64,000 nt of DNA from Poa pratensis (taxonomy: Eukaryota > Streptophyta > Magnoliopsida > Poales > Poaceae): positions 13,917,347 through 13,981,346 of the forward strand of contig CAMZMU010000123.1 in NCBI GenBank assembly GCA_947311845.1, written 5' to 3'. Below, piece by piece: positions 46,618 through 57,640 of this stretch (position 1 is the stretch's first letter; each line of letters begins with the position of its first letter). Below the pieces are notes generated by a model that was not told where the DNA came from, ran no database searches, and saw only the letters and a program-made list of their open reading frames with translations. A program made the translations under genes and the position numbers.

Positions 46618-46640
46618 CCCCCCCCCCCCCCCCCCCCCCC
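46618..46640 (+). repeat. Poly(C) tract
   Basis: A run of 23 C residues just downstream of the copia 2 primer-binding site, in the gag leader. Its length is likely to vary between individuals and between assemblies. Confidence 0.9.
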
Positions 46641-46673
46641 ACCCCACGCGCGCCCCCCTTGCGCCGCCGCACC

Positions 46674-47822
46674 ATGACTTCCTCTTCCTCCTCAACCGCC
46701 ATTACTTCCGCCATTGCTTCCGCACCCATACCCCAAACCCTAGCTCCCACCTCAAGCACCTCTCTAGTTCCCACCCTTCCCCAAACCCTAGCTCCCACCG
46801 ATCCCCTAAACCTCGCTAGCCTCTCTGTCAATCTACCCACCACCACCTCCGCCTCCTCCGATCTGCCACCCTCTCTCGTCTTCCCCTCTCATCTTGCCCT
46901 GCCAACCTTCTCTCACCCCATCCTCGGCATCCACATTACAAACTACATCAAGTTCCAAGTCTCCTCCGATGGAGCAAACTTTTCCAAGTGGCGCCAGATC
47001 ATCACCAACGTTCTCACGATGTACAAGGCGCTCGATCATATCCAGGAGGGCGCCGCCCCTACTGACGACTGGCTCGCAGTCGACATCCACATCTCCTTGT
47101 GGTTCATGGCCACACTCAGCGACGATCTCTACCGCCTCGTCCACGGCGCTGAGGGCCGGACCTGCTCCACGTGGAACCGCTTGATGCGCTTCTTCATCGA
47201 CCACGAGGCCACGCGCCACATCTACCTCAGCAAAGCCTTCCGCAGCACCCCGCGCGGCGATCTCTCCATCACCACCTACGCTAGCAAGCTCCAGCACATT
47301 GCTGACGACCTCGCCGACATCGGTCACCCGGTGAGCGATTACGATCTCACTCTCCAATTCCTTGATGGACTCGGTGGCAAATACAAGCTGCAGGCCGAAA
47401 TTCTGAAGACGTCCGTGCCCCCCTTGGCGGACGCCTGCTCTCATCTTCAACTCGCCGAGATCGACACCGACCAACAGCAGAAACAGGCCAGCGCCCAGGC
47501 CATGGCGGTGCACTCTGGCGGGTGTGGTGCGCCCACTTGTGGCGGTGCTCCCACTGGCGGGCGTGGCGGACCCAGCGGTGGCGGTGCCCCCGCGCGCATC
47601 CCCGACGTCAGCCCCAACTACCGGGGGAAGAACCCAATCCCCGGCTTCCAGTACGGCGGGCAGAAGACACACCAGACCACCGGCTCCTCTTCCTCGTCTG
47701 GCAGAGGCAGTCGCGATCGCGGATGGGGATGCCGTTCCCACCACACTCTCCATGGATCCCGCCCAACGCCTCTAGCGTCCTCGGTCCCCGACCCAGCGCT
47801 CCTCAACACGCCTACCCCCTGA
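46674..47822 (+). pseudogene. Copia 2 gag polyprotein part
   Basis: ATG in a good context (CACCATGAC). A Ser/Thr/Pro-rich N-terminus of about 100 residues is followed by a retrotran-gag/UBN2 domain: FSKWRQIITNVLTMYKALDH, SLWFMATLSDDLYRLV, TWNRLMRFFIDHEATRHIYL and LQFLDGLGGKYKLQ. A Gly-rich linker follows and no CCHC knuckle is obvious. The frame ends at TGA 47820, whereas the protease continues in another frame, so a single-base lesion lies near 47720-47740. Otherwise undamaged. Confidence 0.88.
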
Positions 47823-48207
47823 TGCATGCCCCGACCGCTCCTCCTGCCCCAACACCTCCATCATGGGATCACAGCGCCCTCTACCAGAGCGCTCCGAGCT
47901 ACGGCGCTGCGTTCCCACCACTGGGCAGCGATTGGATCATGGACTCCGGCGCTACCTCTCACGTCACCGGCAACCAAGGTACATTGACCTTGTCTTGTTC
48001 CCTTTTAGATGTCAATTCTCATCATATTATCGTTGGCAATGGATCTCGTCTTCCTGTTGTTGCTACTGGTACTGCCCATCTCACATCACGTCCCTTTCTC
48101 CTTAACGATGTTCTAGTTTCTCCTTCCATCATCCAAAACCTTTGGGCCACTCGTAAATTTGTTCGCGACAACAATTGTACAATTGAATTTGACCCATTTG
48201 GTTTTTC
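47735..48207 (+). pseudogene. Copia 2 protease and start of integrase region
   Basis: Aspartic protease with an intact DSGATSHVTG motif near 47942, followed by SRLPVVATGTAHL and LNDVLVSPSIIQNL of the protease/pre-integrase linker. The frame is open to DPFGF-S, where CACTA 2 is inserted. The codons rejoin exactly with 50928 onwards once the transposon and one TTC are removed. Confidence 0.88.
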
Positions 48208-48621
48208 CACTAGTACAGAACGACACATCGGAAACGGGCCAAAAACCCCTTCGGAAACGGAGAAAGGGTCCGTGTCCCCGCCTCCGTGGCTGATGTGAAG
48301 GACCTCATCGGGAACGGAGGCAAAAAACCGTCACCGATGAGGCATAATTTTGGCTACGGTTGCCGACCAATCTCCGTTTCCGATGTATCGGTGCATCAGT
48401 AACGGAGATTCTATTTACTCGTTTGCATTGAGATTTCTTGAGAAGCCTACAGCAGCAATGCGGTTGCCAATTGACATTCAAAATCTCACAGCAGAAGCAC
48501 AAAGTTGTTATCAAATCCATTCATAACGTATATAAGAATTGTCATCATTACATAGCATCAAAAGATGAGTTACACATGCCTCGCTAATCCTATCATTCTC
48601 ATGCCTCCCTAAACTTAACTT

Positions 48622-48933
48622 TTATGACACTCCACTCTTCTCTAGCTCCACCTTCTTCCTCAGTTCCGAAGCGCCGAAAACAGAATTCGACCTAGCAAAA
48701 GACTCGAGTAGCGGTTTCATGCTTCTCCAAATCACATCTGCAGCCAAATTGCTACACACATACATAAAATAGAGGGAGAAACTGAAAACCAGAAACCACA
48801 CCGAACTCGCAAGCCTCCTTAGCAAATTAATCTTACCAAATTCTTCGTACTGAGGCTTGCTCCATCTTGGACGGTGTCGCCGAAATATAATAACGTCGCC
48901 GCTGTGACATTTCGGCCACACTGTCCAAGACAC
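48622..48933 (-). other. Possible terminal exon in CACTA 2
   Basis: The open minus-strand frame ends LAADVIWRSMKPLLESFARS then NSVFGASELRKKVELEKSGV and a stop. The last 45 residues have plausible protein composition. It may be the 3' exon of the unit whose promoter lies at 49935. Not identified. Confidence 0.35.
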
Positions 48934-49586
48934 TCTTAATTAAAAAAGTGTTTTGAACAGTGCAGCGAAACGTCACAACAGTGACGGTTCACGGATATGA
49001 TCCCACTTTGTATTTAGCTCTTTTAAAACTTGTTTGGATCTGCATGGCGTTTCTGCATATAAAATACATGGATGTCTAGTTAGAAAAGAGCCAAATATGA
49101 TGCTACATGACATAAATACAATTTAAGATGAAAACAGTTTACACCTTAAACGCCTATATCCGTGTGCTTGCGGTCCGATCGAAACGATTTGGAGGCAGAA
49201 CTTGAAGGTGATGTTACCTTCAATTGCCTCACCATTTTTATGCATTGTCGCCGAAATATACTATTACTTCATACACTAGCTACACAAAACCATAACGAGG
49301 ATTAGCACATTGACAAAGGGTTGAAATTAATCTATTCATCATCGGTAGTACTAGTAGTGAGGGATGTATTCATCATCGGCAGTACTACAATACTAGACAA
49401 AACACAATACTACAATACTAGACAGTACTACAATACTAGATCGGTAGATGCTACTTTAAATAAAATGTAAGATCTAGTGTCGAGGGTGTATTCATCATCG
49501 GCAGTACTACAATACTAGACAGAACACAATACTAGACTTCAAATACTAGACAAGTTTTCAGTGCTACTTTAAACAAAATGTAAGAT

Positions 49587-49910
49587 CTAGTCGGCGACAT
49601 ACCCGGGGAAGATGCACGGCAATAGACCAGTAGATCCGCGTCGGCGACATACTCGGGGAAGATGCGCGGCGGCTCGCCGACGCGCCACTGGGGGGATGCG
49701 CGGCGGCTCACGACGCGCCGCTGGGGGAAGATGCGCCGACGCGCCGCTGGGGGAAGATGCGCGGCAGCTCGCCGACGCGCCGCTGGGGGAAGATGCACGG
49801 CGGCGATGCCGGCCGGACGCGCCGCTCAGATCTGTGAGATAAGGGTTAGGTCTGGTGTGCTGCTTGAAGCCGCCGCCACACTGTGACTGTGGAGTGAGGG
49901 TGAGAGCGAG
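49587..49910 (-). other. Minisatellite-bearing 5' part of a minus-strand unit in CACTA 2
   Basis: A TATA box upstream suggests transcription here. From about 49640 to 49805 the DNA is an imperfect tandem array of a 36-bp GC-rich unit, roughly GACGCGCCGCTGGGGGAAGA plus TGCGCGGCGGCTCGCC, with some shortened units. Reading frames through it give Ala/Arg/Pro/Ser repeats that change with each indel, so coding is doubtful. Confidence 0.45.
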
Positions 49911-49934
49911 AGCGTTAGGGTTGCCGCAGTGGCA

Positions 49935-49944
49935 CATTTATAGC
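49935..49944 (-). promoter_or_regulatory. TATA box candidate in CACTA 2
   Basis: GCTATAAATG on the minus strand, about 30-40 bp before the proposed start of the minisatellite-bearing unit. Its position within the transposon resembles that of the TATA boxes in CACTA 1. Confidence 0.45.
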
Positions 49945-50059
49945 ACAAAGTATAACATCGCAAACGGAGGCAATAAACAACCGTTTCCTTTTTTCTCTTC
50001 ACTGACACGCTGGAGCTACTTACAAAGGATCGATACGGTAGAATTTAACTATCTATCTA

Positions 50060-50497
50060 CTCTACTTGTTCTTCTTACGCCCTGCCTCCGCGCCATTGTC
50101 ATCCGCGGCGCGGCGTCGCTTCTTGCCGGTTGCCTTCTCCTCGGGCGCGTGCTCCTCCTCCTCATCCTCCGGCTCGTGCTCCTCCTTCTCCGGCCGTGCG
50201 TCCTTCTCCGGCGAATCCTCCTCTCGCGCCTTCTTCTCTGGAGCGTGATCCTCCTTCTCCGGCGTGTCCTCCTTCCTCCGGCGACTCGTCCTCTTCGGAG
50301 TCGTCTTCTCCTTCGCGTGAAGACGGCGGGTCCGAGTCGTCGGAGTCGTCTTCTACAGAGCGTGAAGATGGCGGGTCCGAGTCGTCGGGGTCCGAGTCCG
50401 GTGGCCCGTCTTGCTCCCACCATGGGACTTCACCACGGTCTTCAGCGCTCACGTCGTCGCTCGGGACTTCCTCGTTCTGCCACCAAGGTTCCTCCAT
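50060..50497 (-). pseudogene. Acidic low-complexity nuclear-type protein gene in CACTA 2, frameshifted
   Basis: It starts MEEPWWQNEEVPSDDVSAED and contains repeated DPPSSRE-type acidic units. Near 50270 the acidic pattern continues only in another frame (repeats of EKEDHAPEKKAREED type). That frame ends with a basic cluster, KKRRRAADDN, and GRKKNK before the stop at about 50060. Very high Asp/Glu/Ser/Pro plus a basic nuclear-localisation-like tail suggests a nuclear chaperone-like or TE-specific protein. No domain is recognised. The frame change implies a one-base lesion. Confidence 0.5.
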
Positions 50498-50927
50498 GGC
50501 AGTTGTGCTAGTGTGGTAGAGAATGTGGGAGAGAACGAAGGGGAGAATGCGAGAACTGCCTGGCTTCGTGCGGTTCCAGTCACATTTTATTAGCGTCGAG
50601 CAGGCGGTTCCAATCCCTCATGAATTAAGCCGCATTGAACAGGCGCGCTTCCAGTTTGCAACTGCAATTTTCCAAGCACATCGCAAACGGATAACCATAA
50701 ACAACTGTTGCCATAGAGATACGTATTGGAAACGGAGGTGAATTTATGACCGTTGCCAATAATATTGGTAACGGAGATCGAAAATTCTCCGTAACCAATG
50801 TTGACGGACCAGCCGCGGCCCAGTTCTGCCAGGCCTCGTCCGCAACGCTAAAATCGCGATTCTCTGTCGCCTAACTCGTGCCGTTTCCATAGAGGGGTAT
50901 TCGATGTGTCGTTATGTACTAGTGTTC

Positions 50928-53889
50928 CTTGAAGGATCTTTCCACCAGGCGGGTCATCATGCGCTCGAATCGTTCCGGCGATCTTTACCCATTCTTTGGA
51001 GATCACGGTGGTGCTACCACCACAGCCCTCGCTGTCTCAAGTGAACTTTGGCATCGGCGGCTTGGCCATCCAAGTCCCGCCGCTTTGTCTCATCTACCAT
51101 TAGAATTTCTTTCAAATTGTAATAAAAGTCCGGGCACTCAAACTTTATGTGATGCTTGTCAGTTAGGGAAACACACCAAATTACCTTTTTCAGCTTCTCA
51201 TTCTCGTGCAATGTCGCCGTTTAATCTTATTCATTGTGATTTGTGGACTTCACCAATTATTAGTTGTTCGGGCTATAAATATTATCTTGTTATTTTGGAC
51301 GATTTTTCTCATTTCTCTTGGGTCTTTCCACTTCGAGCTAAATCCGATACATGTGATACACTTCTTAGGTTCTTTGCCTTCGTCCAAACGCAATTTCACA
51401 CCACCATCCGCTGCCTACAATGTGACAACGGTGGCGAGTTTCTCACCACCCAACTTCGCACCTTTCTTTCTTCTCGTGGTGTCTCCCTACGCCTCTCCTG
51501 CCCTTACACCTCGCCACAAAATGGACGCGCTGAACGTATGATCCGTACGACGAATAATGTTGTTCGTTCCCTACTTTTCCAAGCCCATTTACCACCATCC
51601 TTTTGGGTCGAAGCCCTCAACACTGCCAAACACCTCCTCAACATTCGACCATCCTGTTCCATTGGAAATTTCACCCCATACTTTCTGTTGTACGGCGTTC
51701 ATCCCACCTATGACCATCTCCGCACATTTGGCTGTCTGTATTTTCCTAATCTCTCACACTCCGTCGATCATAAACTGTCTCCCCGCTCCACTCGATGCGT
51801 TCTTCTTGGCTACCCACGTGAACACAAGGGCTATCGGTGTTTTGATCTAGATACACAAAAAGTCATCACGTCTCGGCATGTCGTCTTCGACGAACAATCG
51901 TTTCCCTTTGCCACCCCCACACCTAGATCCACACCAAGCCTCTCCACAGCCGATCCCACCACACCTGCCCTAATCCCACCGCCCGCACCGATCCCAACGC
52001 CACCTAAACCCCTTGTCCCCACCCCGATAACCAACCAGGCAGCGCCACCTACCCCCCGGTCCCCGCTCGACCAACCCACCTCCCCGACAGCTCCCCCCTC
52101 CCCGGGTCCCGTCAGCCCACCTGGTCGCACACCCGCCCTGCGATCCCCTTCGATCGCCGCGCCCAACCTGACAGCGCCATCTCCGACAGCGACCGGTGAT
52201 CCTCCTTCCGCCAATCCCACACCGCCACGTCCCCCTCGCCTCCCCGCGGGAGCAATTCCGATAACTCCACCCGAAAATGCACATAGGATGCGTACACGTG
52301 CTAAAGCCGGCTTCTCTCAACCAAAACAACACATCCAACTCTCCATTTCCACCCCTCCCTCACCCATTCCATCGTCATACCGTACAACACTTAAGGACGC
52401 TCGTTGGCACGATGCTATGCATGATGAATTTGATGCTCTAATTCGGAATGACACTTGGTCTTTAGTTCCTTGTCCTGCAGGTGTCAACGTGGTCACTGGA
52501 AAATGGATATTCCGTCACAAACTCAATCCAGATGGCTCCTTGGCTCGTTATAAGGCACGCTGGGTTCTCCGTGGATTCACTCAGCAGGAAGGTGTTGACT
52601 ATGGGGAAACCTTCAGTCCCGTGGTGAAGCCAGTCATTGTGCGTGTGGTACTCAGCATTGCAACATCTCGGTCATGGCCTATTCATCAAATTGATGTCAA
52701 GAATGCATTCTTACACGGTGAGCTTGCGGAGACTGTTTACTGCACCCAGCCAGCCGGTTTTGTTGATGATGCTCATCCCACTCATGTTTGCAAACTAAAG
52801 AAATCTCTATATGGCCTCAAGCAAGCTCCTCGCACATGGTTTCTGTGTTTCACTACCTATCTTCATACACTCGGGTTTGTATCCTCCAAGAGTGACTCCT
52901 CGCTGTTCATCCTTCACTCCAACAATGCCATTGCCTACTTGCTCCTATATGTTGATGACATCATACTTACTGCCAGCACTGTCGCCCTTCTCAACAGCAT
53001 CATTGCCTCTCTTCACTCGGAGTTCTCCATGAGTGACTTGGGTGCCCTTCACCATTTCCTCGGTGTCAACGTGGATCGCACGTCTCATGGACTGTTTCTC
53101 TCCTAGCAGTAGTACGCTCTTGATCTATTGGAGCGAGCCAACATGTCCAATTGCAACCCCATACCCACTCCTATTGACACCAAGTGCAAGCTATCTGCCA
53201 CTGACAGCCCTCCTGTTGCCGATCCCTCCAAATACAGAAGCCTAGCTAGAGCACTTCAGTATTTAACATTGACTAGACCAGATTTGTCTCATGTGGTTCA
53301 GCAAGTTTGTTTGTTCATGCATGATCCCCGAGAGGCTCACCTTCAACTCATCAAACGGATACTCAGATATGTCAAAGGTACTGCTCATCTCGATCTTCAG
53401 CTACACGTGGGAGCTTCATCCGAGTTGATCGCTTATTCTGACGCTGATTGTGCCGGTTGCCCTGACACCCGTCGTTCTACTTCGGGATTTTGTGTTTCCC
53501 TTGGCACTAATCTGGTTTCCTGGTCTTCAAAGTGCCAACCGACAGTGTCCCGCTCAAGTGCAGAGGCAGAGTACCGCGCAGTAGCGAATTGCGTGGCTGA
53601 ATCGGTCTGGCTACGACAACTCCTTCTCGAGCTTCATCAACCAGCAAGTAAGGCCACTGTGGTATATTGTGATAATATCAGTGCCACTTACCTATCAACA
53701 AATCCTGTGCAACATCAACGGACAAAGCATGTTGAGATTGATCTCCATTTTGTCTGTGATCGTGTCTCTCATGGGGAAGTACGTGTGCTACATGTGCCCA
53801 CCAGTTCTCAGTATGCCGACATTTTCACCAAAGGATTGCCCACTACCGTGTTCCAGGAGTTCCGAACCAGTCTCAACATTGTTCCACCC
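50928..53889 (+). pseudogene. Copia 2 pol: integrase, reverse transcriptase, RNase H
   Basis: Open from the CACTA border for more than 2 kb. It has the GAG-pre-integrase zinc region (LWHRRLGHPS...CDACQLGKH), the integrase catalytic triad in HCDLW, QCDNGGEF and PQNGRAER, a Pro-rich linker, RT with IDVKNAFLHGEL and LLYVDD near 52950, then RNase H with YSDADCAGCPDTRRSTSGFC, YCDNISATYL and KHVEIDLHFV. The only lesions seen are two TAG codons at 53104 and 53110, where the family has Gln-rich LSQxxYA. All catalytic motifs persist, so this element decayed little before silencing. The original C-terminus is interrupted at 53889 by a solo LTR. Confidence 0.92.
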
Positions 53890-55619
53890 TGATGGTCCCG
53901 AAGAGCAAGGCCTTGATACCTGCAAAAGTAAACGGGATTAGGTTGAGACTCCAAGTGTAGAGTGTATAGTAAGTGGAAGACAGTTTTCCCCACAAGGGGT
54001 GACTCGAGGGTTTAATATCGAACTCTCGGGGAATCTGAAGTGGTAGATTTATCTTCTTATCCTTCTTTTGGTTACCTACAAAACAAGGTTAGATGTTTTG
54101 GTCCTCAACCTCACCTGTGGTTGTCAAGCACAAGGTGTAAGAATGATATCAGGATAGTTATGCAATGCAAACAAGAAATAAATATGCAATGATGGTGGAT
54201 GCAATGATAAATGATATTTTTGGGTTTTTGAATGATGTATGCAAGATGAAAAGTATTTTTGTATTTTCGGATTTAATGATGGCTGAAAATAGAAAAGTGG
54301 TATATGGTGTTGGAAAGGTGTTTCTTATGATTAAAGATGGACTGGGGTTCATGGTTTCACAAATACACTCTCTCTTTATAAAGTGGTAGACAATGGAACA
54401 CACACAGTTAACATATGAGATTGCAACACAGGGTTTGATAACAAGTTACTTAAATATATGAGCATCACGTCCTAACATAGAGATCTTTTGGTTATTAACC
54501 TCTCTTATACTCCACCAAGATGCGAACTAAATCATAACACCTCAGTAATTAAGATAACTCAGAGTATAGCATTAAGTATCATGACATGAAGTGAAAATAA
54601 GAACATGCTAGATCTAGTCATGGAGTAGTGGCAATGGTCACGCCCACATCCCCGGTAGCATGGTATTTTAGTTTATCCCTAGTGAGGCAACAAAGTAAGG
54701 TAAAGATACCAAAGTGGATCGCAGAACTTTCTCTCACGTTCACTGCGCTAGCCACCCCCCGTTACTCCAACTAATGCACACGTTCCCCCACACACGCTCT
54801 CATAAACATGCTTGATCAAAACAAGTAGACAAGAACGGGGTACATAATATGCATCTATACTCATAACTGAAACAAACATTGCAATCTCAAACATATATTA
54901 ACTCATAAAGATCCACCACAAAGGTATTACAACGGTGACCGTAATCATGTTCAGCAGCTCATACGGTGCTAATTAGTGAAGCTCAAGAGAGGAGAGATAC
55001 ATAAGTTACTTCCACAAACCCATAGTCCAGAGGTGGACTACTCCCTCTTCATCATGGAGACGGTGGAGAAGTCGATGGAGAAGATGGAGACCACGCCGGC
55101 AGCGCCCCGCCGGAGTTTTCCCCCTCCAATCTGCAGCTCCTGATCTCCGTTTCGGTGTTTCTGTGTTTGTGCGGCGCTCCTTCCAGAGAACATCGGGGGA
55201 CCTTTTATATAGCCGTTTTTAGGTCAAGACGATGTCGGTGGAGAAAAGATCGAAGACAACGGAGCCACGAGGCCCAAATGGGTGGGTCCCACACGGCTAC
55301 AGTACCAGGCCGCGTGGGCCCCCCTCGTTTGGCCCTCGAGCCTCCGTTTGCTCGCTTCCTTCGCTCACAGGTCTTCTTCCTTCCAAATATTGACGCCCGT
55401 AAATTTCCAGGTGATTTCGTTGACGTTTGGGTCCCTGAAACATTAAAATAAGAAAACGGGGTTTTCTGCCTGTGCAGGGTTAATTCCATAAAAATAGGAA
55501 ATAAATGAATATTCCCAGAAATCATTATAAAACATTGATATAACCCTTATATGATGCGAATATGATTGGAATATAAGCAATTAAAGTGCAAAGTTCATGT
55601 ATGCGTTTTACATGCATCA
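53890..55619 (-). mobile_element. Solo LTR, 1.73 kb, probably of a gypsy-type element
   Basis: The plus strand reads TGATGGTCCCG...CATGCATCA, so the termini are the canonical TG...CA with a 5-bp inverted repeat (TGATG/CATCA). It is flanked by CACCC at 53885-53889 and 55620-55624. There is no internal retrotransposon sequence, as expected from LTR-LTR recombination. On the minus strand it has a TATA box (GGCTATATAAAAGG, 55203-55216) and an ATG-poor leader. The superfamily is inferred from length only. It sits on the last codons of copia 2 pol and supplies the present TGA. Confidence 0.88.
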
Positions 55620-55644
55620 CACCCCACGTTTCGACTGCGGGGGG

Positions 55645-55754
55645 TGTTGAATATTGTGTATTCGATTAGGGTTGGGGTTTACCTCTCTCTCCCTCCTATA
55701 TATATGTACCTTTGGTGATCATTATGTAATACAATAGAAATATATCAAACATCT
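55645..55754 (+). repeat. 3' LTR of copia 2
   Basis: 110 bp, TGTTGAATATTG...CAAACATCT, preceded by the purine tract GCGGGGGG and followed by GGCAG. It differs from the reassembled 5' LTR at four positions and shows the uninterrupted sequence across the Helitron site. Confidence 0.93.
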
Positions 55755-55931
55755 GGCAGATCAATCTAACACATATTCAAATAATCCATGGTAGATAGTT
55801 GAGCATCAAACATGAAAGTCAAGTCACTGGTAGATGTAGATAACAAACACGTGGCAACCTCCGTTAAAAATAGCATGTCATATTTTTTGAAACATAAATC
55901 AAGGTAGACAAGCTAAATGGGTCATCATGTT

Positions 55932-56742
55932 TTTTTGACAATTAAAACTACCATATATTATAGTAGCAAATAGTACATGGTAGAGACACATGAGCTGACT
56001 ATAGCTATTACAAAATAAAATCTAAAAGAAAAGAGGAAATCTTCGAGATCTTCAAACTCTTTCTTATTCCACGACACAATCTTTTACTTTTCTGAAGGCA
56101 GACGTAGACCGACAAAGATATCAAACCACAGACCTATGAATACCAAAGAGGGTTCTCCCGTAATTTTAATTTTGAGCCACAGTGCAACGTGCACGTACAC
56201 AACCAAAGCTAATTAACCAAAATCGACAAGAGTACCAACACCGGTATTCCAGCGAATAACAACCGAACAGCCTGGTCGATGTCGCTTGGAGCCGAGAGTA
56301 CGAATAACCATTGTCGAGAACGTAGCAGCCAGGACAAATATTGTGAGGACAATTCTCGCGGCAACCATAGGAAAAGATCCAAAATCGATCTGGCGAAGCA
56401 AGATCTGAAGTATCATACCTAGCCAAATTTAATCTTACAACACCAGCATTGACGTCAGGAAGAAGCTCTCATCGTTGACGGAAGGACCACATTTTGCTTA
56501 TTGTATATGATGCCAACTCCATTGAGAAGAAAGACGGGTACCAAAACCCTAATCCAATCTTTTGAAAACACTACTTTTATTAAGAACACCAACCATAGAT
56601 CAGGTTCCCCAGCCCTCCCGACACTGGCGAGGCTGGCCGGAGGAGGGGGGACAGATCTATGGTGGAGGTGGAGGCGGTGGCAGCAGCTGCTAGGTTTGGA
56701 GGAGGAGATCTCTCTTCACGTAAGTTGAACTGGATGGGATCT
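55932..56742 (-). mobile_element. Poly(A)-tailed retroposon (LINE, SINE or retroposed transcript)
   Basis: A direct repeat, TAAATGGGTCATCATGT, occurs at 55914-55930 and 56743-56759, a 17-18 bp target duplication of the kind made by target-primed reverse transcription. Directly inside the first copy is a T run (A tail on the minus strand). The body of about 810 bp starts GC-rich at its 5' end (56740) and turns AT-rich. A minus-strand frame of 86 residues (56426-56166) has no recognised domain. It could be a 5'-truncated LINE, a long SINE-like element, or a processed pseudogene. Confidence 0.75.
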
Positions 56743-56760
56743 TAAATGGGTCATCATGTT

Positions 56761-57237
56761 AATGTTAAGTGAGCCGGCGCATTTTGCATGCCAAAAATGT
56801 TACTCGTCAACAATTTTTTTTGGCTCGACATGTTTTGGCCCGTTACTCCACCGGCACATTGGAGATTCGTAAAAAACTACGCTGAAAATCAACACCGGTT
56901 TGGTTGTGACCCATTAGCAGCCAAGTATTGTTTCGGGTTACATACGGTCCAATTTCAGTAATAAGAACCCTTTGCAGAAAAGGTTACTGCACCCTTCCTC
57001 TTGTCACGTCAAGCGTCTTCTTCTTCATGCGATTCTCGTTGTTTTATTGCATATCCTTTAAGTGTCGCAAATAGAATAAAAGTGGAGAATGAAAAAGAAA
57101 AATACATGGGAGTGGGAGTGCAGTTTTTCCTTTTAAACCCGGATTTTTTAAAATGGAATATATTGATAATTGTTCATCCAAATTACGAACCGTTTTCACT
57201 CTCGAGATATTTAAAATTAGATCCATGTTGGTAAGTT
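56761..57237. other. Intergenic, nothing identified
   Basis: No gene or structured repeat was found. Confidence 0.35.
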
Positions 57238-57640
57238 TTAACTTTTTTTACTTTCTGTTATGTATACTTTGTACTTTCTATTATGTGTACTTTGTATTGT
57301 CACTTCTATGTACTTTGTACTTTATGATCTATGTAATTTGTACTCTGTGTTCTGTGTATTTGTACTTCCTATTTTGTTTACTTTGTACTTAGTGTACTGT
57401 GTATTTTGTACTCCTTCATCTGTGTACCTGTACTTCGTGTGTCTGTGACTTTTATACTCTGTATTCTTTATACTTTGTACTCATTGTTCTGTGTAATTTG
57501 TATTCGATGTTTTGTGACTTTTATACTCTGTGTACATGTACTTCGTGTGTCTATGACTTTTATACTCTGTATTCTGTGTACTTTATACTCACTGTTCTAT
57601 GTAATTTATCCCCGTTGTTCTGTGTACTTTGTATCCAGTC
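57238..57640 (+). repeat. Degenerate minisatellite, about 18-21 bp unit
   Basis: Dozens of variants of TGTGTACTTTGTACT / TGTAATTTGTACTC / TGTGACTTTTATACTC follow each other without interruption. Because the unit rarely ends in stops, a plus-strand frame of about 100 residues rich in Leu, Tyr, Cys and Phe runs through it. I regard that frame as a by-product. Confidence 0.8.

Larger units (their letters stand above)
48208..50924. mobile_element. Non-autonomous CACTA transposon (CACTA 2), same family as CACTA 1
   Basis: The ends CACTAGTACAGAACGACACA and GTGTCGTTATGTACTAGTG are nearly identical to CACTA 1. The 3-bp duplication TTC lies at 48205-48207 and 50925-50927. The first 130 bp and last 250 bp closely follow CACTA 1 (repeated GGAAACGG/CCGTTTCC motifs), but the interior is unrelated. 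Two minus-strand gene-like regions replace the exonuclease and B3 cargo. No transposase. Confidence 0.93.
38742..55754 (+). mobile_element. Ty1/copia LTR retrotransposon (copia 2) with three nested insertions
   Basis: It is bounded by 110-bp LTRs and the duplication GGCAG (38737-38741 and 55755-55759). The 5' LTR is split by a Helitron (38742-38831 plus 46580-46599); the 3' LTR is 55645-55754. Inside are gag, protease, integrase, RT and RNase H. A CACTA element (48208-50924) and a solo LTR (53890-55619) are also inserted. Subtracting all inserts and their duplications leaves about 4.8 kb. The two LTRs differ at four of 110 sites, suggesting insertion roughly 1.4 My ago at 1.3e-8 per site per year. 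Confidence 0.95.

Noticed and set aside
46618..46640. 23-base C run as a regulatory or structural element
   Set aside because: A homopolymer slip in a retroelement leader is the simpler reading; its length may also be an assembly artefact.
50066..50519. Plus-strand Ser-rich frames opposite the acidic gene in CACTA 2
   Set aside because: They mirror the minus-strand charged repeats (GAG/CTC codons) and have no independent support.
55914..56760. Interpretation of the TAAATGGGTCATCATGT repeats as short LTRs
   Set aside because: Too short, no TG...CA ends, no primer-binding site, and a poly(A) run is present. A retroposon target duplication fits better.
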